Part shown: positions 35,500 to 44,719 of the stretch, one piece after another
Layout: the number at the start of each line of letters is the position of its first letter
Position numbering within the stretch: position 1 is the stretch's first letter
Assembly (NCBI RefSeq): GCF_001895925.1
Contig: NZ_MPPI01000009.1
Span: 89,869-153,868, forward strand
Source: Phormidesmis priestleyi ULC007
GTDB taxonomy: Bacteria; Cyanobacteriota; Cyanobacteriia; Leptolyngbyales; Leptolyngbyaceae
DNA: 64,000 nt
Reading direction: 5' to 3'
Notes under the pieces: generated by a model
Told to the model about the DNA's origin: nothing
Seen by the model: only the letters and a program-made list of their open reading frames with translations
The model's database searches: none
Made by a program: the position numbers and the translations under genes

Positions 35500-36779
35500 A
35501 TGCCCAAGATCACCGCTCTTCGATGGTTATCTCGTTTGAAAGTCGGGCAGAAGATCAGTTTAGGATATGCACTTGCGCTGGGTATCGCAGTCTCAGGCAC
35601 GATCGTGGGCTTTGGTATTGGCAATCAATATCGCCAACAGGCCTCGCAGAGACAAAAGCACACGCGTAACGAAGTGGAAATACTTCCAAAGAGTCAAACT
35701 TTGACCTAAAAGCTGCTGTGGAGAGCGACGACGAAGTTGGAGTTCTTGCCCAGTCTTTTAATCACCTAATTCATTCCGTTAAACAGCTATTAACGCAACA
35801 ACAGATTGCCAATGATCAGCTCGCTGCTTATAACCAAACCTTAGAACAAAAAGTTGAGGAAAGAACCCAAGAACTTAGTGGTAAAAACAGCCAGTTGCGA
35901 GAGCTTCTAGAAAAACTGCGTCAATCTCAAGTTCAAATTGTGCAAAGCGAAAAAATGTCGAGCTTAGGGCAATGAGTGGCAGGCGTTGCCCATGAGATCA
36001 ACAATCCGGTCAACTTCATTCACGGTAACTTGACTCATGTACAGGACTATGCGGACAACCTACTAAATTTTGTGCAACTGTACCAAAAGCATTATCCTAA
36101 TCCGATCTCTGAAATCACCACAGAAGCCGAAGAGATTGACCTGAAGTTTTTGCAGGACGATTTGCCCAAACTCCTCAGTTCGATGAAAATCGGCACCGAT
36201 CGCATCCGTCAAATTGTCTTGTCGCTCCGCAACTTTTCGCGGATGGATGAAGCCGAATTCAAAGCGACAGATATCCATGAAGGCATTGACAGCACGCTAC
36301 TGATTTTGCAACACCGCTTAAAAGCTAGACCAGAACGCCCAGAGATCGCAGTCATTCGAGATTATGGCAATCTGCCCTTAATCGAATGCTACCCCGGACA
36401 ACTCAACCAAGTATTCATGAATATTTTGGCGAATGCGATCGACGCCCTCGAAGAACTCAATTCAAAAAAACCGTATCAAGAGATTCAGAGTAGCCCCACT
36501 CGCATTACGATTCGTACCTCTGCGGTGAATTCACACTGGACACAAATTGCGATCGCCGACAGTGGAACCGGGATTCCCGAATCGATTCAACACCAGATCT
36601 TCAATCCATTTTTCACCACAAAACCTGTTGGTAAAGGAACGGGAATGGGAATGGCGATCAGCTATCAAATCGTCACAGAAAAACATGGTGGCAAGCTTAC
36701 TTGCTCTTCAAGACTGGGAGAGGGAGCAGAGTTTGTGATTCAAATTCCTATGCGACAGCAAGCCTTCAAAGCAGTTTAA
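35500..36779 (+). pseudogene. Broken sensor histidine kinase gene
   Basis: Remnant of a membrane histidine kinase. The N-terminal part (35500-35685, frame 1) reads through a transmembrane helix (SLGYALALGIAVSGTIVGFG) to NEVEIL. At about 35683 the sequence jumps to frame 3 and the end of a HAMP domain (SNFDLKAAVESDDEVGVLAQ), so the sensor domain and most of the HAMP have been deleted. After a coiled coil, SLGQ is followed by a TGA at 35973-35975, where an intact relative has Leu, and then VAGVAHEINNPVNF (His box). The HATPase domain to 36779 (DSGTGI, GTGMGMA) is open. The GTG immediately after the TGA could restart translation and give a 267-residue kinase core without a sensor. Confidence 0.85.
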
Positions 36780-36951
36780 CAAGATGACTTGTAATCTTTT
36801 GCAGGAAATTTTATCTGAAAGTAGAGCAGCCGGGTATTGATCTGCATAGATTTCTAAATGCGTTGATCGTTGGGCTTCAACCTCGAAAAACCTGCCGACA
36901 AAATCCGTCACAATGAGGGATGAGCCACTAACGCTGAGATCATAGAGACCC

Positions 36952-38157
36952 ATGACGATCGCCCCCCTAAGTTGGACAGAACTCGCAGCCCTCACAGACT
37001 TTCAAATCGATCCCGTCAACGGTGCCACCAACGCCCAAGCCCACTTACGCTTATTTGGTCAAACTGAAGCCGCTGTGCGGGTGACACTCTACCGCGATAA
37101 CCACGCCTGGTGCCCCTATTGCCAGAAAATTTGGCTGTGGCTAGAGGAGAAACAAATCCCCTACCGCATCGAAAAAGTCACCATGTTCTGCTACGGGGAA
37201 AAAGAAAGCTGGTACAGGCGCAAAGTGCCATCAGGGATGCTGCCCGCGATCGCGCTAGACGATCGCATCATCACCGAAAGCGATGACATTTTGATTGCCT
37301 TAGAACAAGTCTTTGGTGCTTTAGGTGCGGGCATGGAAGATCCCGCTGTCCTTCCCTTGCGACGGCTAGAGCGACTGCTCTTTAGAGCCTGGTGTGCCTG
37401 GCTTTGTCGGCGGGCAGGTTCGTCGCGAGAAGAGCAGCGTCACCGCGATCAGTTCATTAGCGTGGTCGCGAAGGTCGAGGAAGCGCTCGATCGCACTCCA
37501 AGTCCTTACTTCCTCGATGAGTTTGGCACTGCCGATGTGATCTTCACGCCCTATGTTGAACGCATGAATGCTAGTTTGTTCTACTACAAGGGCTACTCTC
37601 TGCGAGAAGACAATCCTGGCTTGGCTGCCTGGTTTGCGGCGATGGAAAGCCGCCCCACCTATCGGGGCACTCAGAGCGACTTTCATACCCATGTGCATGA
37701 TTTGCCGCCGCAAATGGGAGGCTGCTGGGAGAACAGTGAGCCGCAAACGCAACTCAACCAAGACCGCGTAGATCACGGCCCCTGGGATGGGCTACCCGAT
37801 GTCACGTATCCAGAACCAGAAACCTCTCGTGCTGAAGCACTACACCGCGTGATCAAGCACCGAGCCAATATTGTTCGAGTCAACCCTGCTGATGACCCTT
37901 TAATAGACGAAGCTCTGCGGTGTGCCCTCACTCAAATGATGACGGGTGAAGCCTGTATGCCACCGTCAGGGTCTGATCTTGCCCTGCGATATTTGCGCGA
38001 TCGCATCAATGTGCCCCGCGATATGTCCATCTATGCCGCCAAGCGACTGCGGGAATCTCTAGAGAAAACCGCTGCTCTGGTGGGCGATCGTCAGAGTCCG
38101 CTGTTACCGACTCAACATCGGCGAGACCAAGACCCGGCTGATTTTGCTAGGAGTTAA
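36952..38157 (+). CDS. Glutathione S-transferase-family protein with C-terminal extension
   Basis: Protein of 401 residues. The thioredoxin-like domain (about 40-125) has the dithiol motif [11 protein letters not shown], as in glutaredoxin-like GSTs, and the cis-Pro region [11 protein letters not shown]. An alpha-helical GST C domain follows (about 130-240), with a YVERMNA segment. The last 150 residues (from about 250, starting [15 protein letters not shown]) form an extra region with helices and no named domain I can recognise. Typical GSTs have about 200-250 residues, so the extension is notable. Cytosolic. Substrate unknown; related cyanobacterial proteins have the same length. Confidence 0.82.
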   Translation: MTIAPLSWTELAALTDFQIDPVNGATNAQAHLRLFGQTEAAVRVTLYRDNHAWCPYCQKIWLWLEEKQIPYRIEKVTMFCYGEKESWYRRKVPSGMLPAIALDDRIITESDDILIALEQVFGALGAGMEDPAVLPLRRLERLLFRAWCAWLCRRAGSSREEQRHRDQFISVVAKVEEALDRTPSPYFLDEFGTADVIFTPYVERMNASLFYYKGYSLREDNPGLAAWFAAMESRPTYRGTQSDFHTHVHDLPPQMGGCWENSEPQTQLNQDRVDHGPWDGLPDVTYPEPETSRAEALHRVIKHRANIVRVNPADDPLIDEALRCALTQMMTGEACMPPSGSDLALRYLRDRINVPRDMSIYAAKRLRESLEKTAALVGDRQSPLLPTQHRRDQDPADFARS

Positions 38158-38204
38158 CGTCAGTTCGACAGAAGTGGGTTGCTCCGGTTGTGAATTCGGG
38201 AGAG

Positions 38205-38286
38205 CTACCTAAATCCTCCAAAATTTGGGGACTTAGAGCCAAGACTTCCGGTTCAAAGTCCCCCAGAATGGGGGATTTAGGGGGCA
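38205..38286. repeat. Family A palindrome
   Basis: CTACCTAAATCCTCCAAAAT is the diverged left arm; AATGGGGGATTTAGGGGGC is the right arm. Between them is CAAAGTCCCCC. It lies between convergent gene ends (GST and REC-kinase). Confidence 0.75.
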
Positions 38287-38340
38287 GAAGCCGCTGACAA
38301 GGCAGCGAAAAAACTCGTCGTTCTGCAACGCCCCAAAGAT

Positions 38341-39459
38341 TTAATCATTCACAGCCCGATCGCCCCTTAAAAAGTAAGCGGTGATCTGACAACCTGCGCC
38401 TAGTTCGCTGACAATTTCTAGCTGTCCGCCCATTGCTGCCGATCGTTCTTGCATTCCTTGAAGTCCATATCCCGATCGCAGTTGATTGGTCTGAAAGCCT
38501 TTGCCGTTGTCTTGAAGCGTCAGCGATAATCCTTCAGCCGTGGTTTGAATCTGGATCTGAACGATCGTCGCTTCGGCGTGTTTGCAGATATTGGTCAGTC
38601 CCTCTTGAATGATGCGATAAACGACCTGATTGACCGCGCTCGAAAGGGGATGTGACAAATCAATTTGGCACTCTGGCAATACATCAGTCAGGTGATAAAA
38701 CTCTTCAGCTAGGTTGACGATCGCCGCTTCGAGCAATTGTCCTTGAAGGGGATCGGCCCGAATGGCGGAAACCGATTCACGCACGGCTTGCAGGGCTTCA
38801 GAACCCAGTTGTTTCGCTTCGGCTAATAGCGATCGTGCCCGATTGTGGTCTACATCCCAGAGAGCTAAAGCCGTCTCCATTTGCACATTCAGCGCAACGA
38901 GAGAATGCCCCAGCGAGTCGTGAATGTCACGGGCGATGCGATTGCGTTCCTCGATTGCCGCCATTTCCTCAATGCGTTGATTGAGCGATCGTTCTTGGTC
39001 GAGCGATCGTCGGAGTTCGGCTTCTGTGTGCTGCAATCGCCGATTTTGATCTTGCAGTTGCAGTTGTAGGCGGCAAAGCTTGAGTTGATGCTCGATCCGC
39101 ACCAAAACCTCCTCAATCTGAAAGGGTTTGGTAATAAAGTCAACGCCTCCAACCGAGAAGGCATGCACCTTATCAAGGGCCTCATTCAACGCACTGATAA
39201 AAATAACCGGAATTTCCTGCATTTGGGAATCGGACTTGAGGTGCTGACACACTTCGTATCCAGTCATTCCAGGCATATTGATGTCGAGCAGAACCAGATC
39301 GGGCGGTTGAGCTTGCATTCCAATCAGCGCGATCGCACCGTTGGTAACACTCCGAACTTCGTATCCCTGATCAGCAAGCATGGCTGACAGTAGCCGAAGA
39401 TTGTCTAAAGTGTCGTCTACGATTAGGATGTCTCCCTTGACTGATGGGATGCACTGCAT
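38341..39459 (-). CDS. Receiver-fused NarL-type histidine kinase (REC-HisKA_3-HATPase)
   Basis: Soluble protein of 372 residues. A REC domain (about 9-125; acceptor Asp about 57 in LVLLDINMPGM; Lys in ITKPF) is followed by a coiled coil (130-165), then HisKA_3 with phospho-His about 181 in RIARDIHDSLGHSLVA, and HATPase_c (about 260-365, with N box VYRIIQEGLTNICKHA and DNGKGF). This family usually signals to LuxR/NarL-type regulators, but none is present nearby. The start ATG at 39459 gives a short leader MQCIPSVKGD. The N-terminal receiver resembles that of the 17155-20274 and 15556-16800 proteins. Confidence 0.9.
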   Translation of the reverse strand: MQCIPSVKGDILIVDDTLDNLRLLSAMLADQGYEVRSVTNGAIALIGMQAQPPDLVLLDINMPGMTGYEVCQHLKSDSQMQEIPVIFISALNEALDKVHAFSVGGVDFITKPFQIEEVLVRIEHQLKLCRLQLQLQDQNRRLQHTEAELRRSLDQERSLNQRIEEMAAIEERNRIARDIHDSLGHSLVALNVQMETALALWDVDHNRARSLLAEAKQLGSEALQAVRESVSAIRADPLQGQLLEAAIVNLAEEFYHLTDVLPECQIDLSHPLSSAVNQVVYRIIQEGLTNICKHAEATIVQIQIQTTAEGLSLTLQDNGKGFQTNQLRSGYGLQGMQERSAAMGGQLEIVSELGAGCQITAYFLRGDRAVND

Positions 39460-40051
39460 AATGTCTGGCAGAATTAGGCGAAGTATTAATTATCACACGA
39501 CTGCTAACAGAGGCTACAACAAGCGGTGTTAACTGTGATAGATATGAAATTAAGACCACACGATAGATACGACGATCGATCTATAGAACGTGCTTGGATT
39601 GATCTTAAGAGCAGCGATCGAGAATGAGTTGATATCGTAAAGAAACATTACTTTTAGACGACCAAAATAATTCTTATCGCACTTCAAAAAATAAGCAATA
39701 AGTCATACACAGAGAGTTTCCTAGCCTTTGTTTCACTCAAACAGGTGATTTTGTTTGCGATCGTTCATCTCTTAGATTGGGTCAGGACAATTTATTGAAT
39801 TTGAGAGATGTTTAAGCTAGGTTGTTTTAACAGTCCTTAGCTTCGTTGCTGACCCACCCAGAAATCAATTTCTGGGCTAATAGCAAAAGTCCGATGAATC
39901 GGACTGAGAGACTGTTCAACCCATTTCAATGGGTTTTAGCTATGAGCCTGGAAATTGATTTCCGGGCGAGATGAAACCGTAGCGAGAAGGTGTTAGAACA
40001 CGCCCTAATATTCGCACCACACAACACCCGTTTAATTTGAGGAGTTTGGGT
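39460..40051. other. Divergent intergenic region with a multi-hairpin repeat
   Basis: No gene seen in this 592-base gap. Its right half (39825-39967) is a cluster of hairpins (next entry). The left half is AT-rich and probably holds the promoter of the REC-kinase gene. Confidence 0.5.
39825..39967. repeat. Cloverleaf-like cluster of hairpins
   Basis: Four nearly perfect hairpins in a row: CCCAGAAATCAATTTCTGGG (39857-39876), AGTCCGATGAATCGGACT (39888-39905), AACCCATTTCAATGGGTT (39918-39935) and GCCTGGAAATTGATTTCCGG (39946-39965). GGCTAATAGC and GCTATGAGCC enclose the middle two. Together they could form a cloverleaf. The first and last are also near-inverses of each other. Confidence 0.75.
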
Positions 40052-43000
40052 ATGCGTCCTCTCACCCATCGGCTTTCAAAGCTTGCTAAAAGTGTGCCAC
40101 TACGCCGCGTTCTGGTGGTGCCGTTTGTCCTGCAAATTTCGTTAGCGGTTGGGCTGATCGGGTGGCTATCGATTCGCAATGGGCAACAGGCAGTCAATGA
40201 GGTCGCCGTACAACTGCGGAGCGAAATCACGGCTCGAATTCAACAATATTTGCAAACCTATGTTGAGACTCCTCACAAAATTAATCAACTCAATGCCGAT
40301 GCGATTCGACTGGGTGAAGTCAACCCTCAAGATTTTGCAGCGTTAGAAGAACACCTTTGGTATCAACTTGAAACTTTTGACACCGTGACCGCCGTTTACG
40401 TTGCGTCAGAATATCGAGAACACGTTGCGGTAGAAAGAGCAGAAGATGGTCGCTTTCAAGTCAAAGTATCAGGTGATTCTACAGGACACGCAGTTAAGAT
40501 CTATGCCGCCGATCGCCCAGGACATCGCACCAAACTCTTAAGATCTAAGTCTAACTATGATCCTCGGACTCGCCCCTGGTATCAATCTGCGGTCAAGTCG
40601 GGAACCGCAAACTGGGGCGGAATCTATAAACTGTTTGCCACACCTCAATATGTGTTGAATGCCAGCTTGCCGATCTATGACGATCGTCGCAAGCTGTTAG
40701 GCGTGGCTGCCGTAGATTTCTCACTGACGGGAATCAGTCAATTTCTCCGCAGTCTCAAAATTGGACGATCGGGCGAAACATTTATCCTCGAACGTCGCAC
40801 CGGGTTACTCGTCGGCAGCTCTGCGACTCAACAACCCTTTGTGATTCAAAACCCGACTGCGCCGATCAATCAGCAGACTCCGATTCGGGTCAAAGCCACC
40901 GAAAGCAGCGATAGCTTGACGCGACGCACTGCCAAATATTTACAACAACGCTTTGGAGACTTGCCGCAAATTGATCAGACTCAACAACTAGATTTTGATC
41001 TCGACGGTGATCGGCAATTTTTACAAGTTGTGCCGCTTAAAACAGTTCAGGGGTTAGATTGGCTGATCGTCGTGGTGGTTCCAGAACGGGATTTCATGGA
41101 TCAGATCAATGCCAACACTCGCACCACGATCGTGCTGTGTCTGATCGCGTTTGCCCTAGCAACTGCTCTGGGCATTTTGACCGCTCGCTTGATTTCCCAA
41201 CCCATTCTGCGGTTAGGAAGCGCAGCTAAAGCGATCGCCGCCGGAGATTTAGACCAAACCGTCTCGGTCACTAGCACCACTGAGTTAAATGGGTTGGCTC
41301 AGTCCTTTAACCAAATGGCGCAGCAATTGCGCGAGTCTTTCTCAGCCCTGGCGCGAACCAATGAGGAATTAGAAGACCGGGTTGAGCAGCGAACCACTGA
41401 ATTGGGCGAAAAAAATTCGCTGCTTCAGCAAGAAATCAGCGATCGCCAAAAAGCAGAGGCGGCGTTGAAAATGTCTGAAGCAGAACTCCGGCTGATGTTT
41501 GCAGCGATGACCGATATCGTAGTGGTTTTCGATGCAAAGGGGCGTTATCTGAAGTATATGCAAACGCAATCCTTCACTTATACGTCTGATGTCGATCTAA
41601 TTGGTAAAACTGTTCATGAAGTTTTATCTGAATCGGTTGCAAACACAATCACAGATGCAATTCAGCAAGCGTTACATCTCCGAAAGCAGCCTAATGCTTC
41701 TGATAGCACTCGCAAAAATATTTTTGTTGAATATCATCTCTCGATCGGTCATCAAGAAACCTGGTTTCTAGCCAGCGTCGCGCCGTTGTCAGACGATGCA
41801 GTGCTGTGGGTCGCTCGTGATATTAGCAAGCTCAAAAAAACCGAGGCGGCACTCAAACAAGCCAAAGAATCTGCCGATGCTGCCAACCTTGCTAAAAGCC
41901 AGTTTCTCTCAAACATGAGCCACGAACTTCGCACGCCGCTGAACATTATTCTCGGCTTTACTCAATTGCTGTTGCGGCATCGATCGCTCAACCCTCAACA
42001 GCAAGATTATCTAGACACAATTAATCGCAGTGGCGAAGACCTGCTGACTTTAATTAATGACGTGTTGGAAATGTCTAAAATTGAAGCGGGTCGCGTGACT
42101 CTGAATGAAACAAACTTTGACTTTTACGAACTCCTCGATCGGCTGCGTCAAATGTTTGATCTCAAAGCTCGATCGCGAGGGTTAGAACTCGTTCTAGATC
42201 GCTCCGACGAGGTTCCTCAATATATCTGCATGGATGAGAGCAAGTTACGCCAGATTTTAGTCAATCTGTTAGGTAACGCCATTAAATTTACGCAGATTGG
42301 AAGCGTAACGCTGCGAGTCACCACCGACCAAACTGCGCCCGATCGCTCCATCATCCTGCGCTTTAGCGTTGAAGACACCGGGTGTGGCATCGCTGAAGCT
42401 GACCTTTCACCCCAAAATGGCTCTGACACAGCCCCCTTATTTGAGCCGTTTGTGCAGACAGACGCGGGTCAAAAAGCTCAAGAAGGCACAGGCTTGGGGT
42501 TGCCGATCAGTCAGCGATTTGTGCGGCTGATGGGCGGAGATTTAACGGTGAAGAGCACGTTAGGAGAAGGTTCGATCTTTACGTTTGCGATTCCAACTCA
42601 CCCTGCAATTCTAGAGGTCTTGCCCACCTTTACTCCCAGTCGGCAAGTCGTCAGCCTAGCAGCAGGACAGCCTCACTATCGCATTCTAATTGTTGAAGAT
42701 AAATTAGAAAATCGACGGCTGTTAGTCGAGTTATTGGCTCCGATCGGGTTTGAGTTACAAGAAGCGGTAAACGGACAAGCGGCGATCGAACTTTGGCAAA
42801 GCTGGGCACCTGACTTGATTTGGATGGATCTCAGAATGCCCGTCATGAATGGATTTGAGGCAACCCAGCACATCAAAGCCGCCAATAATTCCGCCCCAGT
42901 GATCATCGCGCTGACCGGAAGCGCCTTTGAGGAAGATCGCTTAACCGCTCTGTCTGTCGGCTTTGATGATTTTGTGCGTAAGCCCTTTCGGACGAGTGTG

Positions 43001-43291
43001 ATCTTTGAGAAGATGGCTGAACACTTGGGCGTTCGCTATGTTTATGCCGACGAGTCAGACGATCGTCAAAATGCGTTATCCCCGGATCCTTCTCTTACGC
43101 CTTCAGACTTGAGTGAGATGCCGATCGAATGGATCGACCAACTGCATCAGGCAGCACTCCGCATTAATGCAAAGCAGATTTTGCTGCTGATTGAGCAAAT
43201 TCCTGAACCCTATGATCATCTCGTTAAAGCGCTGACCGATCTCGTCGATCGCTTCTGTTTTGAAGAAATCATCGCGTTAACCCAACGGTAG
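40052..43291 (+). CDS. Membrane hybrid histidine kinase: dCache-HAMP-PAS-HisKA-HATPase-REC
   Basis: Kinase of 1079 residues. Helix 1 (about 22-44), extracytoplasmic Cache domain (about 45-345, with IGRSGETFILERRTGLLVG), helix 2 (about 355-378), HAMP (about 379-430), coiled coil, PAS (about 475-590), HisKA (His about 625 in [12 protein letters not shown]), HATPase (N box [20 protein letters not shown]), REC (about 875-985; acceptor in LIWMDLRMPVMNG), and a helical C-terminal module (about 1010-1079). The Cache half is paralogous to that of 23251-25908, and the C-terminal half to 17155-20274. The ATG at 40052 has GAGGAG about eight bases upstream; a TTG 15 bases earlier is less likely. Confidence 0.92.
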   Translation: MRPLTHRLSKLAKSVPLRRVLVVPFVLQISLAVGLIGWLSIRNGQQAVNEVAVQLRSEITARIQQYLQTYVETPHKINQLNADAIRLGEVNPQDFAALEEHLWYQLETFDTVTAVYVASEYREHVAVERAEDGRFQVKVSGDSTGHAVKIYAADRPGHRTKLLRSKSNYDPRTRPWYQSAVKSGTANWGGIYKLFATPQYVLNASLPIYDDRRKLLGVAAVDFSLTGISQFLRSLKIGRSGETFILERRTGLLVGSSATQQPFVIQNPTAPINQQTPIRVKATESSDSLTRRTAKYLQQRFGDLPQIDQTQQLDFDLDGDRQFLQVVPLKTVQGLDWLIVVVVPERDFMDQINANTRTTIVLCLIAFALATALGILTARLISQPILRLGSAAKAIAAGDLDQTVSVTSTTELNGLAQSFNQMAQQLRESFSALARTNEELEDRVEQRTTELGEKNSLLQQEISDRQKAEAALKMSEAELRLMFAAMTDIVVVFDAKGRYLKYMQTQSFTYTSDVDLIGKTVHEVLSESVANTITDAIQQALHLRKQPNASDSTRKNIFVEYHLSIGHQETWFLASVAPLSDDAVLWVARDISKLKKTEAALKQAKESADAANLAKSQFLSNMSHELRTPLNIILGFTQLLLRHRSLNPQQQDYLDTINRSGEDLLTLINDVLEMSKIEAGRVTLNETNFDFYELLDRLRQMFDLKARSRGLELVLDRSDEVPQYICMDESKLRQILVNLLGNAIKFTQIGSVTLRVTTDQTAPDRSIILRFSVEDTGCGIAEADLSPQNGSDTAPLFEPFVQTDAGQKAQEGTGLGLPISQRFVRLMGGDLTVKSTLGEGSIFTFAIPTHPAILEVLPTFTPSRQVVSLAAGQPHYRILIVEDKLENRRLLVELLAPIGFELQEAVNGQAAIELWQSWAPDLIWMDLRMPVMNGFEATQHIKAANNSAPVIIALTGSAFEEDRLTALSVGFDDFVRKPFRTSVIFEKMAEHLGVRYVYADESDDRQNALSPDPSLTPSDLSEMPIEWIDQLHQAALRINAKQILLLIEQIPEPYDHLVKALTDLVDRFCFEEIIALTQR

Positions 43292-43487
43292 GGACACGGC
43301 ATGCCATACCCCTACGTAAACTTTGCTGTCGAATCTCTCACAATTGGGGAAATTACTTCTAACCTTAGAGATTAAGGAGTCTAAAAAGCTTTTTGCACAA
43401 AGTTGGTTGTTTCAACTTTATCGATGCATCTGCAAAAATCTTGTTTAGGTTCGGCTCCGACTGTCATCGCAAACAAGGGATGAAACC

Positions 43488-43721
43488 ATGTCTCAACATC
43501 ATGCCGCAGAATTTTTTAAAGCGGTTAAAAAAGACCAGGCTCTGCAATCAAGATTGAAAGCAACCAGCGACCCGATCGCGTTCGTTCAGATTGCCGCCGA
43601 TCAAGGCTATCACTTCTCAGAAGACGAGTTAGAAAGCGCTCTCGATCAGCTTTCTGAGGCTGAACTTGCAGCTTTATTTAACCCTGGTGTAGGAAGTCGC
43701 GAACGAATAGTTCCCCGATAG
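43488..43721 (+). CDS. Nif11-like leader-type peptide
   Basis: Protein of 77 residues. Residues 1-66 match the Nif11-like leader domain: AAEFFKAVKKDQALQSRLKA, then FVQIAADQGYHFSEDEL and LSEAELAAL. Such proteins act as leaders for ribosomally made and modified peptides, or stand alone in nitrogen-fixation loci. The tail after the leader is short (FNPGVGSRERIVPR) and has no Cys, Ser or Thr cluster typical of a lanthipeptide core, and no modification or peptidase-transporter gene lies nearby. It is therefore either an orphan precursor or a regulatory protein. A family B repeat follows directly. Confidence 0.83.
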   Translation: MSQHHAAEFFKAVKKDQALQSRLKATSDPIAFVQIAADQGYHFSEDELESALDQLSEAELAALFNPGVGSRERIVPR

Positions 43722-43742
43722 CTGGGTGGAATTGAATAGAAG

Positions 43743-43829
43743 ACCCTCATCCCCAACCCTTCTCCCCAAGGAGAGGGGAGCCAGAATTCAAAGTCCCTCT
43801 CCTTGGGGAGAGGGATTTAGGGTGAGGGT
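43743..43829. repeat. Palindromic intergenic repeat, family B
   Basis: ACCCTCATCCCCAACCCTTC on the left and GAGGGATTTAGGGTGAGGGT on the right are near-inverses, with CTCCCCAAGGAGAGGGG and CCCTCTCCTTGGGGAGAGGG in the arms. A diverged copy lies at 237-322. Confidence 0.8.
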
Positions 43830-43884
43830 AGCTGTGTTAACAACAATTGCCCAGTTAATAGGTGAAAATTATCGGATGGAATAT

Positions 43885-44712
43885 CTATCCGCGCTTTGGC
43901 TTGCGCTGATGATTTGACAGATAAGTAATCACTAATAGAGCAAGCCCAATCAGTGCAAACGAGAAAATCGTGGTCAGAGTACCCAAGGCATATAGGGCAG
44001 GAGACGTGACATTGGTAGTCATGCCAAAAATTTCGAGGGGAAGCGTATTGGTGTCACCCGATGCCAGAGATGTGCGCGTAAACTCGTCGTAGGACAATGT
44101 AAAACTGAGGAACGCCACACCCACCACACTAGAGACAATCAGTGGAAACACAATTTGCCAGAATGTAGTAACATCATTGGCACCCAGGTCACGAGAGGCT
44201 TCTTCGTAAGCTGGATTAAACCGCCCAAAAATTCCTAACATAATTAAGAACGCAAACGGGATAGTCCAGGTGAGATGCGCTCCCAACGCTGAGGTATACC
44301 AGGCGCTTTCTAAACCTACTAAGTTAAACACCACCGCAATCCCTAATGAAATCAAAATGCTGGGAACAATCAGGCTGGAAATGGTGAGGTAAAAAATCCA
44401 ATTCGATCCTTTGAATCGGCTGCGAAACGCCATTCCCGACATAACGCTGAAGATGACGGTCAACACCATGACAATCAATCCTAAACAGAGCGATCGCCAG
44501 AAAGCATCAGTAAAGTTTCCGACCCGTTGTTCTTCAAACACAGACTGCATCCACATGAAGCTAAACCCTTTCATAGGAAAGGTTAAGTTGCCTTCAGGGC
44601 CTTGCAATGACAGGATGAAAACGGCAGACATCGGGCCGTAAAGGAACAGAACAAACAGTCCAAAGAAACCTGCCAGCAAGTAATAGGAGAGTGGGCGTTT
44701 TTTCTTTTCCAT
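43885..44712 (-). CDS. PotC-type ABC transporter permease
   Basis: Integral membrane permease of 275 residues of the spermidine/putrescine (PotC/YdcV) family, with six predicted helices. The coupling segment EEASRDLGANDVTTFWQIVF is intact. The start ATG at 44712 follows AAGGA with good spacing; a longer frame would overlap the preceding remnant. The stop of the lost permease remnant lies seven bases upstream. Its partner permease and ATPase are reduced to fragments, so without partners elsewhere this permease cannot form a working transporter. Substrate was probably a polyamine-like or hydantoin/purine-derived compound, judging from the racemase and regulator genes close by (inference). Confidence 0.86.
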   Translation of the reverse strand: MEKKKRPLSYYLLAGFFGLFVLFLYGPMSAVFILSLQGPEGNLTFPMKGFSFMWMQSVFEEQRVGNFTDAFWRSLCLGLIVMVLTVIFSVMSGMAFRSRFKGSNWIFYLTISSLIVPSILISLGIAVVFNLVGLESAWYTSALGAHLTWTIPFAFLIMLGIFGRFNPAYEEASRDLGANDVTTFWQIVFPLIVSSVVGVAFLSFTLSYDEFTRTSLASGDTNTLPLEIFGMTTNVTSPALYALGTLTTIFSFALIGLALLVITYLSNHQRKPKRG

Positions 44713-44719
44713 AATTCCT

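Noticed and set aside
36708-36995. Minus-strand open frame between the broken kinase and the GST gene
   Set aside because: It overlaps both neighbours on the other strand, has no recognisable domain, and its best start overlaps the GST start codon.
39825-39967. CRISPR array or tRNA cluster
   Set aside because: The repeats are inverted hairpins of different sequence without regular spacers, and none folds as a tRNA.
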